The notes beneath the pieces are model-generated. The model was given only the letters and a program-made list of their open reading frames with translations. It was not told where the DNA came from and ran no database searches. A stretch of 64,000 nucleotides of DNA from assembly GCF_003991905.1 (NCBI RefSeq), contig NZ_RSCL01000030.1, forward strand, positions 21,887 to 85,886, given 5' to 3'. The translations under genes and the position numbers were made by a program. The stretch comes from Dulcicalothrix desertica PCC 7102 (GTDB lineage: Bacteria > Cyanobacteriota > Cyanobacteriia > Cyanobacteriales > Nostocaceae). The first letter of the stretch is position 1; each line of letters opens with the position of its first letter. Below are positions 1 through 9,380 of the stretch, piece after piece.

Positions 1-188
1 TCTCGATTAAGATAACGTCAATTGATTCAATCTCTTCATATATTTTGCCCGCTCTGGCTTCTAATAGACTAGCGTCTATATAATCCCTATTATCTAAGGC
101 TTTTTGCGCCTCGTTATAAAGAAATGATGCTAAGTCCTGCAATCGGTCGTAAGCCTCTTGTAATGCTGCAACAGTAGTTGGTTTCACA
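1..188 (-). CDS. Unrecognised small protein, truncated by window edge
   Basis: A reading frame begins at a GTG and stays open to the left edge (about 62 residues visible). A strong AGGAGG lies only 3 bases upstream of the GTG, which is tight. The visible peptide starts KPTTVAALQEAYDRLQDLA, is acidic and looks helical throughout, possibly a short coiled coil. I recognise no family. It is divergent from the ribbon-helix-helix gene to its right, so the two may share a promoter region and the right-hand protein could regulate it. The C-terminus and true length are not visible. Confidence 0.5.
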
Positions 189-345
189 AGCCTCCTGCTT
201 TTGCGTATGGGGTGGTCATGGCTATTAAAGTCGGAATTTTTCTTAACTATCCTATAAATATAAAGACATTATCGCGATAAAATCAAGACTTAATCAAGAT
301 AATTGTCACGACAACTCAGAATCGCTATGCTGTGGATAGGAGTAA

Positions 346-609
346 TTGAGCCAAAGCCTTATGGAATCTGGAAAAAAATCAAAAAGAACGTTTCTACAGT
401 TCTTGATAGAACCTGAGAAAAAGCAAAAGTTTGTTGCCAAGCTCGAAAAAAACGGCACGACAATCACTGATGTTCTTATGCAATTTGTCGATAGCTATAT
501 TGATGAATCTGAGAAAATTGATAATACTGAGATACTTCGGCGCCTAGAAGCTGTCGAAAAGTTTGTAGGAATGGAAAAGTCTAGACTGGTGGGGGAATTG
601 AGAGCCTAA
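346..609 (+). CDS. Small ribbon-helix-helix (CopG/Arc-like) protein
   Basis: About 87 residues. After a basic N-terminus comes a short strand (RTFLQFLIE) and two helices ending in TTITDVLMQFVDSYI, the usual layout of a ribbon-helix-helix DNA-binding domain as in CopG repressors and antitoxins. A helical tail (TEILRRLEAVEKFV) could mediate dimerisation. The start is uncertain: a TTG at the given start lies 3 bases after AGGAG, while the ATG at 361 has no well-placed ribosome site. No toxin-like partner follows, so an orphan repressor or a chromosomal remnant of a plasmid or toxin-antitoxin locus are both possible. DNA binding is inferred from the fold pattern only. Confidence 0.6.
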   Translation: MSQSLMESGKKSKRTFLQFLIEPEKKQKFVAKLEKNGTTITDVLMQFVDSYIDESEKIDNTEILRRLEAVEKFVGMEKSRLVGELRA

Positions 610-793
610 GAGAAGAGAACGATTCTCTTAGGCAGGTTCATAGTCAACTCTCAGAATTGTTAGGCAAGTAAACATCTGCTCACAAACAGGCAGGTTAGGT
701 ATTTAAAAGATATCTGTATTGTAGGATAATTTAATGATAAAATCCTACATAAAGCAAAGCTTTCCTATATAAGAAATTAGGAGGTATTACTTT

Positions 794-1852
794 TTACTCA
801 TTACCCTCAATCCATTGTAGAACTCGATTCCACGCCCACCAACGGTCAGGGTCTCCTGCTTGCTCCTGACCTTTTTTGCTGTTGAAGTAAAAAACATGAC
901 CACCATGACGGGTGAGTAATAAATCAATTACTGGATTTTGCGCGCAGGCAATTTTCAAATTTTCTACTAATGTTGGGTCGAAAAATGGGTCATCTTCGGC
1001 ATAAATAATTAATGTTGGTTTACGAAGGTCAGGTAGTACGTGTAAACCACTAGTTGCATCGTAGTATGCTTCGACTGAAGGAAAACCCAGTTTCTCAATG
1101 ACTAACTCGTTATCAAATGCCCAAATACTATCAATTCTTTTTATGGCTTCTTCATCTATAGCTGCTGGATGCAATTTGTGCAGTTCCTGAGCTAACTCTT
1201 TCAACCGCATCGTTATACCTTTTTCTATGTATCTCCCTGTAGGATGTTTTATTAAATAATTCAATGAGCGGTTTGAGTCTAAGGACGGACAAACTGCTAC
1301 TACACCCCCGATATCTGAATCCCTGATGCAATTCGTATTTTCACCCAATATTTCCGGCGCCACTTTCCCACCCCACAGCGCAAGTTGTCCTCCTAGCGAA
1401 AATCCAACAAACCAAAACTTGCTAGGACATCCTAAACCTGCTGCTTGCTCTGCTATCCTGACAAAATCCTCACCCTCGTATAACCCGTCTGAAGTTAAAG
1501 TCGGCGATAATTCCATTGACTTACCATGCGCGCGCCAATCAAATATAACGACTGCATAAGAACATGCGTATGCCTTACGAGCTAAAATTTGTAGATAATT
1601 TTGGTTTTCAAGTCTCCCTGTTATTCCATAAGTAGCCACTATAGTGCCGCGCGGTTTAGGAGGAATTGCGTATAAACCAAACAAAGGTACGCCTTGGGCG
1701 CCTGTAAAGATATGTTGCTGGAAAGGGGGTTCAGCATCTACAACGAAATTTTCCCAGTTCGGCATTATCGATACGCCGACGTATAGACTCATAAGGAAAC
1801 CGTTGTGTAAAAACCATGACGGATTATATGCAGGATAACGCATGATATACAA
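794..1852 (-). CDS. Alpha/beta hydrolase, YheT-like (COG0429)
   Basis: A 352-residue serine hydrolase. The nucleophile elbow is GFSLGG (Ser near residue 152), the acid lies in YAEDDPFF and the histidine in HGGHVFYF, giving a complete Ser-Asp-His triad. The N-terminal YNPSWFLHNGFLMSLY segment matches the conserved entry motif of YheT-type hydrolases, which supports a start at or within three residues of the given one rather than the later Met30. No signal peptide is seen, so it is probably cytoplasmic. Substrate is unknown; family members are annotated as putative esterases or lipases. It is transcribed away from rpaA and stands alone. Confidence 0.8.
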   Translation of the reverse strand: MYIMRYPAYNPSWFLHNGFLMSLYVGVSIMPNWENFVVDAEPPFQQHIFTGAQGVPLFGLYAIPPKPRGTIVATYGITGRLENQNYLQILARKAYACSYAVVIFDWRAHGKSMELSPTLTSDGLYEGEDFVRIAEQAAGLGCPSKFWFVGFSLGGQLALWGGKVAPEILGENTNCIRDSDIGGVVAVCPSLDSNRSLNYLIKHPTGRYIEKGITMRLKELAQELHKLHPAAIDEEAIKRIDSIWAFDNELVIEKLGFPSVEAYYDATSGLHVLPDLRKPTLIIYAEDDPFFDPTLVENLKIACAQNPVIDLLLTRHGGHVFYFNSKKGQEQAGDPDRWWAWNRVLQWIEGNE

Positions 1853-1996
1853 GATTTTTAATTTTAGCCAAGATTTACAAATATTTCATCTTAATCTTTA
1901 TGTAAGATTTAAAAACTTTTTTATAATCAATACAGCAATCTTTGCACCACTCAAAGATTCTTATTTATCCTTAATAACAAGTAATAAGACTACCTA

Positions 1997-2740
1997 ATGC
2001 CAAGGATTCTTGTCATCGATGACGACCCCGCAATTTCAGAACTCGTTGCCGTCAATTTAGAAATGGCTGGCTACGATGTCAGTCAAGCTGAAGACGGCAT
2101 TAAGGGTCAAGCTTTAGCTCTCCAGCTACAGCCGGATTTAATTATGCTCGACTTGATGCTGCCGAGAGTCGATGGTTTTACTGTTTGTCAGCGGTTGCGT
2201 CGGGATGAACGTACTTCTGAAATTCCGGTACTAATGCTCACAGCTTTAAGCCAAACCCAAGATAAAGTCGAGGGGTTCAACGCTGGCGCCGATGACTATC
2301 TGACTAAACCGTTTGAAGTCGAGGAAATGCTGGCACGAGTTCGAGCGCTGCTGCGACGTACTGACCGCATACCTCAAGCCGCAAAACACAGCGAAATTCT
2401 TAATTATGGACCTTTGACCCTAGTCCCGGAACGCTTCGAGGCGATTTGGTTTGGTGAAACAGTTAAACTTACTCATCTAGAGTTTGAGTTGCTCCATTGC
2501 TTACTACAACGCCACGGTCAAACTGTTTCTCCTAGCGAAATTCTTCGGGAGGTTTGGGGTTACGACCCTGATGATGATATCGAAACGATTCGTGTCCATA
2601 TCCGTCACTTACGAACTAAACTTGAGCCAGACCCCCGTCATCCCCGTTACATCAAAACGGTTTACGGTGCGGGTTATTGTTTAGAAATGCCTAGCACTGC
2701 TCCAGCAGGTGAGAACGTATCCGCAACAGGAGTAGAATAA
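1997..2740 (+). CDS. rpaA: OmpR-family response regulator RpaA
   Basis: A 247-residue regulator with receiver domain 1-120 (acidic pocket DDD at 8-10, phospho-acceptor Asp52 in [10 protein letters not shown], Lys in TKPF) and a C-terminal winged helix ending [16 protein letters not shown]. The sequence is very close to what I remember of RpaA, the cyanobacterial clock-output regulator phosphorylated by SasA that drives circadian gene expression and affects phycobilisome-photosystem energy transfer. The linker [15 protein letters not shown] is characteristic and separates it from RpaB. No histidine kinase is adjacent, as expected for RpaA. The assignment rests on remembered similarity. Confidence 0.87.
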   Translation: MPRILVIDDDPAISELVAVNLEMAGYDVSQAEDGIKGQALALQLQPDLIMLDLMLPRVDGFTVCQRLRRDERTSEIPVLMLTALSQTQDKVEGFNAGADDYLTKPFEVEEMLARVRALLRRTDRIPQAAKHSEILNYGPLTLVPERFEAIWFGETVKLTHLEFELLHCLLQRHGQTVSPSEILREVWGYDPDDDIETIRVHIRHLRTKLEPDPRHPRYIKTVYGAGYCLEMPSTAPAGENVSATGVE

Positions 2741-2777
2741 AATACAAGCGTAAATCTACTGATAATGAAGATGACGC

Positions 2778-3518
2778 TCAAGTACGGTTTTTACGAGCGA
2801 GCATGTAAACTCCTAGTGATGACAAAGCAATAATTATTCCCGGTTCGGGTACTTTTTCGGCAGGTGGAACGTAAGTTATCCTGCCGTAAATTTCTGCTGT
2901 TGTCGTGGCGCCTTCAACTACACGGAATTCAGGTACACTCGTCAAACCCCCATTTTGACTAAATCCAGTCAAATCTAAAGTATAACTGGCGCCGTCATAT
3001 TTGAAACTGCGGCTAGCAAATGATGGTCTAATAAACACATAATCCGCATTATCGATACTATCTATAGGCTTATTAGGGTCATTAAGTACATTCATTAAAT
3101 TAAAGTCAAAGTTAAAGCTCTCTTTAAGTACAATTGCACTCTCGAACGCAACTTGTAATTTTAAAGGAACTTTCTCAACACTTGTATCTAAAGGCACCGT
3201 ACCATTGAAATAAGTTAAGTCGCCTATTTTAAATAAAGAATTAAAATTACTGTTAAACTTCGTACCTTGAAAAGTTAGACTGTTGGCTTTAGTACCAAAC
3301 CTGGAATCATTCTTGAGTGCCAACCCCCAAGTGAACTCGCTAGTACCAACACCTGTATAGTGTGCGTCAGAATTAGTGCCTGGGTTGGGTTTTCCCCATA
3401 AACCGCTAGAATTACCAGAAAATACAACAGCTTTTGCTTGACTACAGATACCAAATGCGGCAATGGTAGAAATTGCAACCACAGACAAAGCGTTATTAAT
3501 AAGCGAACTTAGTTTCAT
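2778..3518 (-). CDS. PEP-CTERM protein, choice-of-anchor K type
   Basis: A 246-residue exported protein. The N-terminus is a signal peptide (LSVVAISTIAAFGICSQAKA). The C-terminus holds VPEPG, a hydrophobic stretch (IIIALSSLGVYMLA) and basic RKNRT, the PEP-CTERM sorting signal processed by exosortase. The mature part opens with FSGNSSGLWGKPNPG and is rich in Thr, Asn and aromatic beta-strand patterns, resembling the choice-of-anchor K domain found in cyanobacterial PEP-CTERM proteins. It is probably a surface or matrix protein. It converges with rpaA with only 37 bases between the stops and no obvious hairpin. Function beyond surface location is unknown. Confidence 0.78.
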   Translation of the reverse strand: MKLSSLINNALSVVAISTIAAFGICSQAKAVVFSGNSSGLWGKPNPGTNSDAHYTGVGTSEFTWGLALKNDSRFGTKANSLTFQGTKFNSNFNSLFKIGDLTYFNGTVPLDTSVEKVPLKLQVAFESAIVLKESFNFDFNLMNVLNDPNKPIDSIDNADYVFIRPSFASRSFKYDGASYTLDLTGFSQNGGLTSVPEFRVVEGATTTAEIYGRITYVPPAEKVPEPGIIIALSSLGVYMLARKNRT

Positions 3519-3972
3519 TGTTAGGAACGCATTAATTGCAATCTAAGAGTTTTTCTCTTTTGAATAACTAATTTAAAGTAGTAAATATACTGATGCATTG
3601 CCAATACGAAAGTGCCCTTTTCATGAAATCTTTATGGGAACTTCGTCAATCCTTATCAATGAAACAAATCGAATCGTTTATTCGTCCATATACGTCTAAA
3701 TATATAACAAATACTATAAGTATCTTAGAATTATTTCGATGTGTTTGTATGAAAACATGCTGTATTAATACTTACTTAATTACTTTATAACGAATTGCGA
3801 AAATGATTATACAAATATTAATAAATTAATAAACGAGCTATAACCAAAAATACTGAGTTGAACAAATATAAATAAAATTATTCGCAGTGATGCCACCGCG
3901 TTATATAAACGTGCTTGGCGCCACTGCGAAATGTTTTGTGGTATTAGCTGCAATAAAAATCGCTATTGATGA
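3519..3972. other. Gap between PEP-CTERM gene and chlP
   Basis: AT-rich intergenic stretch. It holds an apparently random 65-codon open frame with no ribosome site and unlikely composition, and one GGCGCC palindrome at about 3917 within a GC-richer patch just downstream of chlP. The promoter of the PEP-CTERM gene should lie at its left end. I see no RNA gene or clear terminator. Confidence 0.5.
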
Positions 3973-5193
3973 CTATGGTGCGAGAGCATTACCCCGAAGT
4001 AAGCTACCGATGGTCTTAGCGGTTATCTTCAGCTGAGTAATGGGGTTTGCCGGTACTACTGTTTTGTACAAGTAGCTGTCAAATGTCAGTCTTTGTACAT
4101 CAAGGTCAGCACACATTTCTACAAAAGCTTCGCGAGTTGCATCGGAACGGTAGAAAACGTTTTGTAGAATGTCGAGTACTTTGTAAGTTAATCCGTACTT
4201 TCTATCCCAGCGTTTGATGTAGACTTTTAAGTCAGCTTCAGTTGGAATAGTGGCGCCGTTATTGGATAATTCAACAATAGTTTCAGCGCACATCCGTCCA
4301 GATTTTGCGGCAAAGTAAATACCTTCACCCGATGACTTGGTAACATAACCGGCAGCATCACCAACTAATGCAACCCGACCGACAACTCGACGTGGACGGG
4401 GATGTTCGGGAATTGGGTGTGCTTCGACTTTAATAATTTTACCGCCTTCGAGCTTTCTTGCAGCGCGCGCACGAATACCAGCTTGAAGTTGTTTAATGCT
4501 GGCTTTATTAATGTGCATCGTGCCAGTACCAACAGCAACGTGGTCGTATTTGGGGAATACCCAAGCATAGAAGTCAGTGGAAACATCGTCACCAACGTAC
4601 ATTTCCGCTAAATCTTCGTAATACGCCATTTTGCTATCTGGAATGCGAATGCGCTCTTGGAAAGCTATGGCATAGTTATAATCTCCTGCATCGATTTCTT
4701 TAGCGATGCGAGAGTTGGCGCCATCTGCCCCAATTATCATATCGACTTTCAGGGTTTTGGCGATACCCTGTGCCCCGCCTTCAGTATGGTCTACATAATG
4801 AATGGTATAAGGGTCTGTATTATTTGTGGGAATATCTAATTTATGAACTGTCGCATTAATTAAATTGGCGCCAAGTTTCGCTGCACGGTCACGAAGGTAG
4901 CCATCTAGCACCTCGCGACGGCACATACCTATATACTCATCTTCTTTTATAAGATTGATATCGACCTCGCGGTTAGAGGGCGAAATCATTTTCATTTTCC
5001 GTACTTGACGGTCAATGATGTTACTAGGTAAATCAAACTCGCTAACCATGCATAAGGGGATGGCGCCTCCGCAGGGCTTCGCATTATCTAGTTTCCGCTC
5101 AAACAAATAAGTTTCGATACCAGCTTTTGCCAAGATTTCGGCAGCAGATGAACCAGCTGGACCTGAGCCAACAACAGCAACCCGTAGTGCCAA
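3973..5193 (-). CDS. chlP: Geranylgeranyl diphosphate/chlorophyll reductase
   Basis: A 406-residue flavoenzyme that reduces three double bonds of the geranylgeranyl chain, on chlorophyll or on geranylgeranyl diphosphate, using NADPH. It supplies phytyl groups for chlorophyll and tocopherol. The N-terminal dinucleotide fold is VVGSGPAGSSAAEIL, followed by the family's RKLDNAKPCGGAIPLCMV signature. A second FAD motif, RVALVGDAAGYVTKSSGEG, lies near residue 285. Length and sequence fit cyanobacterial ChlP throughout. The enzyme is membrane-associated without a transmembrane anchor. It stands alone with long gaps on both sides, and GGCGCC occurs several times inside it. Confidence 0.95.
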   Translation of the reverse strand: MALRVAVVGSGPAGSSAAEILAKAGIETYLFERKLDNAKPCGGAIPLCMVSEFDLPSNIIDRQVRKMKMISPSNREVDINLIKEDEYIGMCRREVLDGYLRDRAAKLGANLINATVHKLDIPTNNTDPYTIHYVDHTEGGAQGIAKTLKVDMIIGADGANSRIAKEIDAGDYNYAIAFQERIRIPDSKMAYYEDLAEMYVGDDVSTDFYAWVFPKYDHVAVGTGTMHINKASIKQLQAGIRARAARKLEGGKIIKVEAHPIPEHPRPRRVVGRVALVGDAAGYVTKSSGEGIYFAAKSGRMCAETIVELSNNGATIPTEADLKVYIKRWDRKYGLTYKVLDILQNVFYRSDATREAFVEMCADLDVQRLTFDSYLYKTVVPANPITQLKITAKTIGSLLRGNALAP

Positions 5194-5585
5194 AGGTCTT
5201 CTCCCATACTTTTTTATATCATCGAAAGCATCCTATCATGTACTTTCGCTCGATTTCTCTACGAAGCTACAATATTTGACTTATTCGCAACATTGTTTAA
5301 CATTTCGCTACAAAATCTCAGAACCAGTAATAGTTTCAATAGATAAACCTCAAAATCCCTCGCAACCTATGCCAGTGCCTTTGTATTAATCTTGTAGCAT
5401 AGGCTTATAGGCTGTGCAGTGACATAATTTTCACATTATTCACACGTAGAGACGTGATTAATCACGTCTCTACAATGAATGAACCACAAAGACACGGGCG
5501 TAAGAATTATTAAGAAATAAACCACAAAAATAATTCATACAAGAACATTTAGTTTAAATAATGATGCGCGAACTGCATTAAAGCA
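5194..5585. other. Gap holding chlP upstream region and one REP palindrome
   Basis: Contains the chlP promoter region at its left end and a perfect 28-base palindrome of the GTAGAGACG family at 5446-5473. The sequence after the repeat resembles generic cyanobacterial dispersed repeats (aaccacaaagacac). No gene is supported here. Confidence 0.6.
5446..5473. repeat. REP palindrome, GTAGAGACG family
   Basis: Perfect inverted repeat with 14-base arms, starting GTAGAGACGTGATT and its exact complement. The same outer arms with different but self-complementary cores recur at 11445, 24818, 35003, 36442 and 54377. Confidence 0.9.
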
Positions 5586-5858
5586 TTACAAATTGCACCA
5601 CAGTGGACTTACTTGTACCTTAGTAATAGCTTTATTCACTTTGAGAGTACGACCCATCCACTCGGCGCCTAAGAGTGCCTTAATTGCAACTGCCTCCTCA
5701 GCATCTGTTTCCATATCGATAAAAGCAAATCCTCTCTTCTCACCTGTTTTTTTATCGATCGGTAATCGCACTCTCCTTACAGAGCCGTATTGTGAGAATA
5801 TTTGCTTAAGCTCTAATTCTTTAACTTCAGAAGATAAATTGCTCACATAAACTGACAT
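5586..5858 (-). CDS. RRM-type RNA-binding protein (Rbp family)
   Basis: A 90-residue single RRM. RNP2 is VYVSNL at residues 3-8 and RNP1 is KRGFAFIDM near residue 42, with the aromatic residues expected to stack on RNA. This matches the glycine-poor members of the cyanobacterial Rbp family, which are induced by cold and some of which help localise thylakoid mRNAs. The C-terminus is short (KVQVSPLWCNL) and lacks the Gly-rich tail of the cold-induced type. About 600 bases without a gene lie upstream, compatible with a long regulated leader. The specific paralogue cannot be named. Confidence 0.88.
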   Translation of the reverse strand: MSVYVSNLSSEVKELELKQIFSQYGSVRRVRLPIDKKTGEKRGFAFIDMETDAEEAVAIKALLGAEWMGRTLKVNKAITKVQVSPLWCNL

Positions 5859-6470
5859 AAAAATCTCTCAAATTATTTGATTATTGAATTTTTGATTGCT
5901 TTTATTCTGATATTTTAAAACTTTCGATTTTGCTTTCTAAAGCGACAAAACGAGCTTACTTCCTTACGAAACAACTATAGGGATTAAAGCAAAATTTCTC
6001 GAACAGCACGAATTATAAAACCTTCTTACCTAAGCAATGGCAACTGTTTGAGCCAACCTTATGCAATAAATTTACTACACCAACTGGCATATCGCACCTC
6101 TCGAACCTTATAGGTTTAGAGATTTTATATCCGGGAAGGCTTCTATGGCAATCTGTCCTAGCATCTCTATAGCTTAGTCACGTAGCCGAAAATAATTCTC
6201 TCTGGTTTAATAATAGCACGGAATATGTAATTATGCGTTAAGAGCGCTATATACTAACGTGGACAGTTACCCATCTGGCACAAATGCTACATAGTATACG
6301 TAGAAAGATGATAGGATTCTTCTTGATCTAGCAATTTCCAAGAGTTTTAATTCAATCTCTAAAGTGGAAAAATATTTTTAGTATAAAATATTTCTAAAAA
6401 GTAAAATAGAAATTACCTTTACTGTTGTGATTGCTTTGTTTTTGAAACCATTACGAAGAGGAATGCATCA
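5859..6470. other. Divergent gap between rbp and response regulator
   Basis: A 612-base region between divergent genes. It must contain both promoters. The rbp-proximal part is T-rich and could be a long 5' leader, as is common for cold-regulated rbp genes. I found no credible small gene, tRNA fold or copy of the palindrome/triple-box element that follows the next gene. Only AT-rich sequence precedes the regulator, which begins 13 bases after a GAAGAGGAATG stretch. Confidence 0.45.
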
Positions 6471-7139
6471 ATGAATCGAATTCTCATCGCTGAAGATGAA
6501 CCCCGCATTGCCGCTTTTATTGAAAAAGGTTTGCGTTCTCATGGTTTTACCACATCTGTGGCAGTTGATGCCAAATCTGCTGCTGATATGGCTAATAGTA
6601 GTATTTTTGACTTATTGATTCTAGATTTAGGACTTCCAGGCAAAGATGGCTTGGAGATTTTAGAAGATTTACGCGGACAAGGTGAAAATGTCCCAGTGAT
6701 TATTTTAACTGCCCGTGATGACATTCAGGATAAAGTTGCAGGTTTTGAAGCAGGCGCCGATGATTACATGACCAAACCTTTTCGATTTGAAGAATTGCTA
6801 GCTCGTGTTAAGGCAAGGCTACGTAGTAACTCTAGCAAACAAGCTACAGAAAGTACAGTCATTAAGCTCGGAAACATCGTTTTAGACTTACGCACACGTA
6901 AACTAAAAGTGGGCGAAGAAACAATTGAACTACCCGCACGCGAATTTACCCTAGCTGAAACCTTCTTCCGTCATCCCGGACAAGTATTAAGTCGCGAGCA
7001 ATTGTTAGATAGGGTGTGGGGTTACGACTATGACCCAGGTTCTAATATTGTCGATGTCTATGTCGGCTATTTACGAAAAAAACTTGGCGGCAACTTAATT
7101 GAAACTGTGCGAGGAATGGGTTATCGTTTACGAACATGA
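6471..7139 (+). CDS. OmpR/PhoB-family response regulator
   Basis: A 222-residue regulator. The receiver has acidic residues EDE at 8-10, phospho-acceptor Asp52 (LDLGLPGKDG), Thr80 and Lys102 (TKPF). The winged-helix domain from about 125 ends with NLIETVRGMGYRLRT. It starts a module with a receiver-only regulator and a histidine kinase downstream. Its TGA stop is itself the first bases of a palindrome and triple direct-repeat element (7137-7173) that recurs before ugd and before the exopolysaccharide operon. OmpR-type proteins bind such 11-base-spaced direct repeats as tandem dimers, so this protein is the best candidate for binding them. That target assignment is inference. Confidence 0.9.
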   Translation: MNRILIAEDEPRIAAFIEKGLRSHGFTTSVAVDAKSAADMANSSIFDLLILDLGLPGKDGLEILEDLRGQGENVPVIILTARDDIQDKVAGFEAGADDYMTKPFRFEELLARVKARLRSNSSKQATESTVIKLGNIVLDLRTRKLKVGEETIELPAREFTLAETFFRHPGQVLSREQLLDRVWGYDYDPGSNIVDVYVGYLRKKLGGNLIETVRGMGYRLRT

Positions 7140-7173
7140 GAATTTTCTCATCAGGTTTTCATGACATATTCAT
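7137..7173 (+). promoter_or_regulatory. Palindrome plus triple YTCAT box, copy 1
   Basis: TGAGAA-TT-TTCTCA palindrome followed by three YTCAT boxes starting at 7147, 7158 and 7169, exactly 11 bases apart. The first TGA is the stop codon of the response-regulator gene. It lies upstream of the receiver-only regulator and kinase genes, which suggests feedback control. A matching -10 is less clear here than at copies 2 and 3. Confidence 0.65.
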
Positions 7174-7401
7174 TCACCTGTAGGATATTGGTGTTTAGGC
7201 TTATATTTTTCGTTGTACAGATATTATTGTTTCAATGATAATTGTTTACATTCTGAATCCTGTATAAAGCCGCAAAAATAAATCAGGTAAAAAAAATTTG
7301 TAATTTTGGATAAAAATTGCATAAATGAATTTTGTTTACACCTATTGGTAATATGGAGGAGATCGAGTACGATTTTTGAATTAAAATCATAATTTATAAC
7401 T

Positions 7402-7761
7402 ATGAACCGTATATTAATCGCTGAAGATGAAGAACGTTTGGCTGCTTTGATGCAAAAAGGGTTTAAGAAAAATGGATTTGTAACCGCAGTTGCTCCCGAT
7501 GGAGAAGAGGCATTAAAAATGGCTGTAGATGAAGATTTTGAGTTGCTATTGCTTGATTTAGGTCTACCAGTTAAAGATGGTTGGGCTGTATTAAAAGAAC
7601 TTCGTAGTAAAGGAGAAAAGTTACCAATCATTATTGTAACTGCAATTAATGATGAATGTAATCGTGATATTGCGCTGAGTTTAGGCGCCAATGAATATGT
7701 AACTAAACCATTTAGGTTTGGTGATTTAATAGAAAAAGTGAAGTCTTATTTAAAAAAATAA
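7402..7761 (+). CDS. Receiver-only response regulator
   Basis: A 119-residue protein made of one receiver domain: acidic residues EDE 8-10, Asp52 (LDLGLPVKDG), Thr80 and Lys102 (TKPF). It ends about where a DNA-binding domain would begin (KVKSYLKK), with no remnant of one afterwards. The first ten residues (MNRILIAEDE) are identical to those of the regulator upstream, so it is probably a duplicate that lost its effector domain. It may act as a phosphate sink or competitor for the kinase encoded immediately downstream. All catalytic residues are kept, so I treat it as functional rather than decayed. Confidence 0.85.
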   Translation: MNRILIAEDEERLAALMQKGFKKNGFVTAVAPDGEEALKMAVDEDFELLLLDLGLPVKDGWAVLKELRSKGEKLPIIIVTAINDECNRDIALSLGANEYVTKPFRFGDLIEKVKSYLKK

Positions 7762-7808
7762 ATTATAAAGCTAAATTAAAAATTATTAATTTTAGAGTTT
7801 GAGGTTTG

Positions 7809-9365
7809 ATGTCTAAAAATTTGAGCGTACAAAAATTAGAGGTCATCAATCGCTTAGAAAATGGCAAAGGCTTTTTTTGGGCAGCACGTACTCGTATTCT
7901 TCTATGGTATGTTGTAATAATTAGCTTTATATTTGCAGCTTCTATACCAGCATTTCGTCAAGCTTTGTACGCGCGCGTAAATGTGCGTGTGCATGAAGAT
8001 CTTGAAGAAAAAATAGCGATATTTAAGGAATTAATCTCTGAACAAAGCACAGCTACTAATAATGATATAATCTCAGAAGAGATTAAAGAGGCTGCTCAGT
8101 TACTTCGAGAATCAGACCAACGTCTTGCTAAATTTCCATCTTATAAAACAGAGTTAAAAGAATTTTTTGATGCATATTTAGGAAATCAACTTCCCCAAGA
8201 CGATACATTTTTGATTGTGCTAACAGATGGAAAATTTTATAAATCTAGCCCTAGAGCTAGACCTGCAATACTTGATAGAGATTCAAGAATAATCCGACGT
8301 TGGGCACTACTAACTCAACCACAAAGAGGAGAAATACAAACGGAATATAGTGATGTTGGTGACATAATTTACTCAGCGAAGCCAGTAAAAATTAATGGCA
8401 TAATCATGGGTGTATTTGTAGTTGCTCACACTACTGCTGGAGAACGTGCGGAAGTACTGGAAGCTGTATCGGTGGTAATTACAGTCAGTTCATTCACTCT
8501 ATTTGTTGCGTTAGTGCTAGCTTGGTTTGCCTCTGGAAAAATTCTTGCTCCTTTGCGCGCGCTTTCCAAAACTGCCCGTAAAATTGGAGAATCCGATTTA
8601 AATCAGCGTATTGCTGTCAAGGGAGAAGGAGAACTAGCGGAACTTGCAACAACTTTTAACGAAATGATGGATAGGTTGCAAGCTGCTTTTATCAGTCAAA
8701 TAAATTTTATTAACGATGCTGGGCATGAATTGCGAACTCCTATTACTATCATTAGTGGTCATTTAGAGTTGATGGATAATGACAACCCAGAGGAAATCGA
8801 AGAAACTTTAGTGATAGTAATGGATGAACTCGACAGAATGAGTCGATTTGTGAATGATTTGGTTTTGCTAGCAAAGGCAGAGCGACCAGATTTTTTACAG
8901 TTAGAAACAGTTTGTGTCCAAACTTTAACAGAAGGGTTATTTATTAAAGCCAAAGCTTTGGCTGAACGTAACTGGTTACTAGAAAGTGTTTGTTCATGTC
9001 GAATTGTTGCTGACCGTCAGCGTTTGACTCAAGCCATAATGAATTTGGCACAAAATGCGACGCAACATACCAAAAATACAGATACCATTGCTATTGGGTC
9101 AGCTATTAGTAAAGGTGAAATCAAATTTTGGGTGCGCGATAGTGGAGAAGGTATTTCACTTTCTGACCAACAAAGAATATTTGAACGTTTCGCGCGCGCT
9201 GCTAATAGTCGTCGTCGTTCTGAAGGTGCTGGTTTAGGGTTATCGATAGTTCAAGCTATTGCAGAAGCTCACGGCGGAAAAATCATCCTTGAAAGCCAAC
9301 TTGGTACAGGCGCCACGTTCACTATAGTGCTACCCTTAAAAGCACCCCTTAATAGAACGAATTAG
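7809..9365 (+). CDS. Membrane sensor histidine kinase
   Basis: A 518-residue kinase. TM1 is around 30-49 and TM2 around 220-242, enclosing a periplasmic sensor of about 170 residues. HAMP follows to about 295. The DHp helix carries the phospho-accepting His306 in NDAGHELRTP. The ATPase domain has N box NLAQNATQHT, G1 DSGEG and G2 GAGLGLSIVQA. A TTG immediately precedes the ATG, and I use the ATG. It lies 47 bases after the receiver-only regulator and probably phosphorylates both regulators upstream. The frameshifted kinase at 11689 is a close paralogue with the same architecture. The signal it senses is unknown. Confidence 0.92.
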   Translation: MSKNLSVQKLEVINRLENGKGFFWAARTRILLWYVVIISFIFAASIPAFRQALYARVNVRVHEDLEEKIAIFKELISEQSTATNNDIISEEIKEAAQLLRESDQRLAKFPSYKTELKEFFDAYLGNQLPQDDTFLIVLTDGKFYKSSPRARPAILDRDSRIIRRWALLTQPQRGEIQTEYSDVGDIIYSAKPVKINGIIMGVFVVAHTTAGERAEVLEAVSVVITVSSFTLFVALVLAWFASGKILAPLRALSKTARKIGESDLNQRIAVKGEGELAELATTFNEMMDRLQAAFISQINFINDAGHELRTPITIISGHLELMDNDNPEEIEETLVIVMDELDRMSRFVNDLVLLAKAERPDFLQLETVCVQTLTEGLFIKAKALAERNWLLESVCSCRIVADRQRLTQAIMNLAQNATQHTKNTDTIAIGSAISKGEIKFWVRDSGEGISLSDQQRIFERFARAANSRRRSEGAGLGLSIVQAIAEAHGGKIILESQLGTGATFTIVLPLKAPLNRTN

Positions 9366-9380
9366 CGCCTTTAAGTAGCC

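Noticed and set aside
3593..3790. 65-codon open frame in the gap beside chlP
   Set aside because: No ribosome site, Cys- and Ile-rich random-looking composition, and no recognisable domain.
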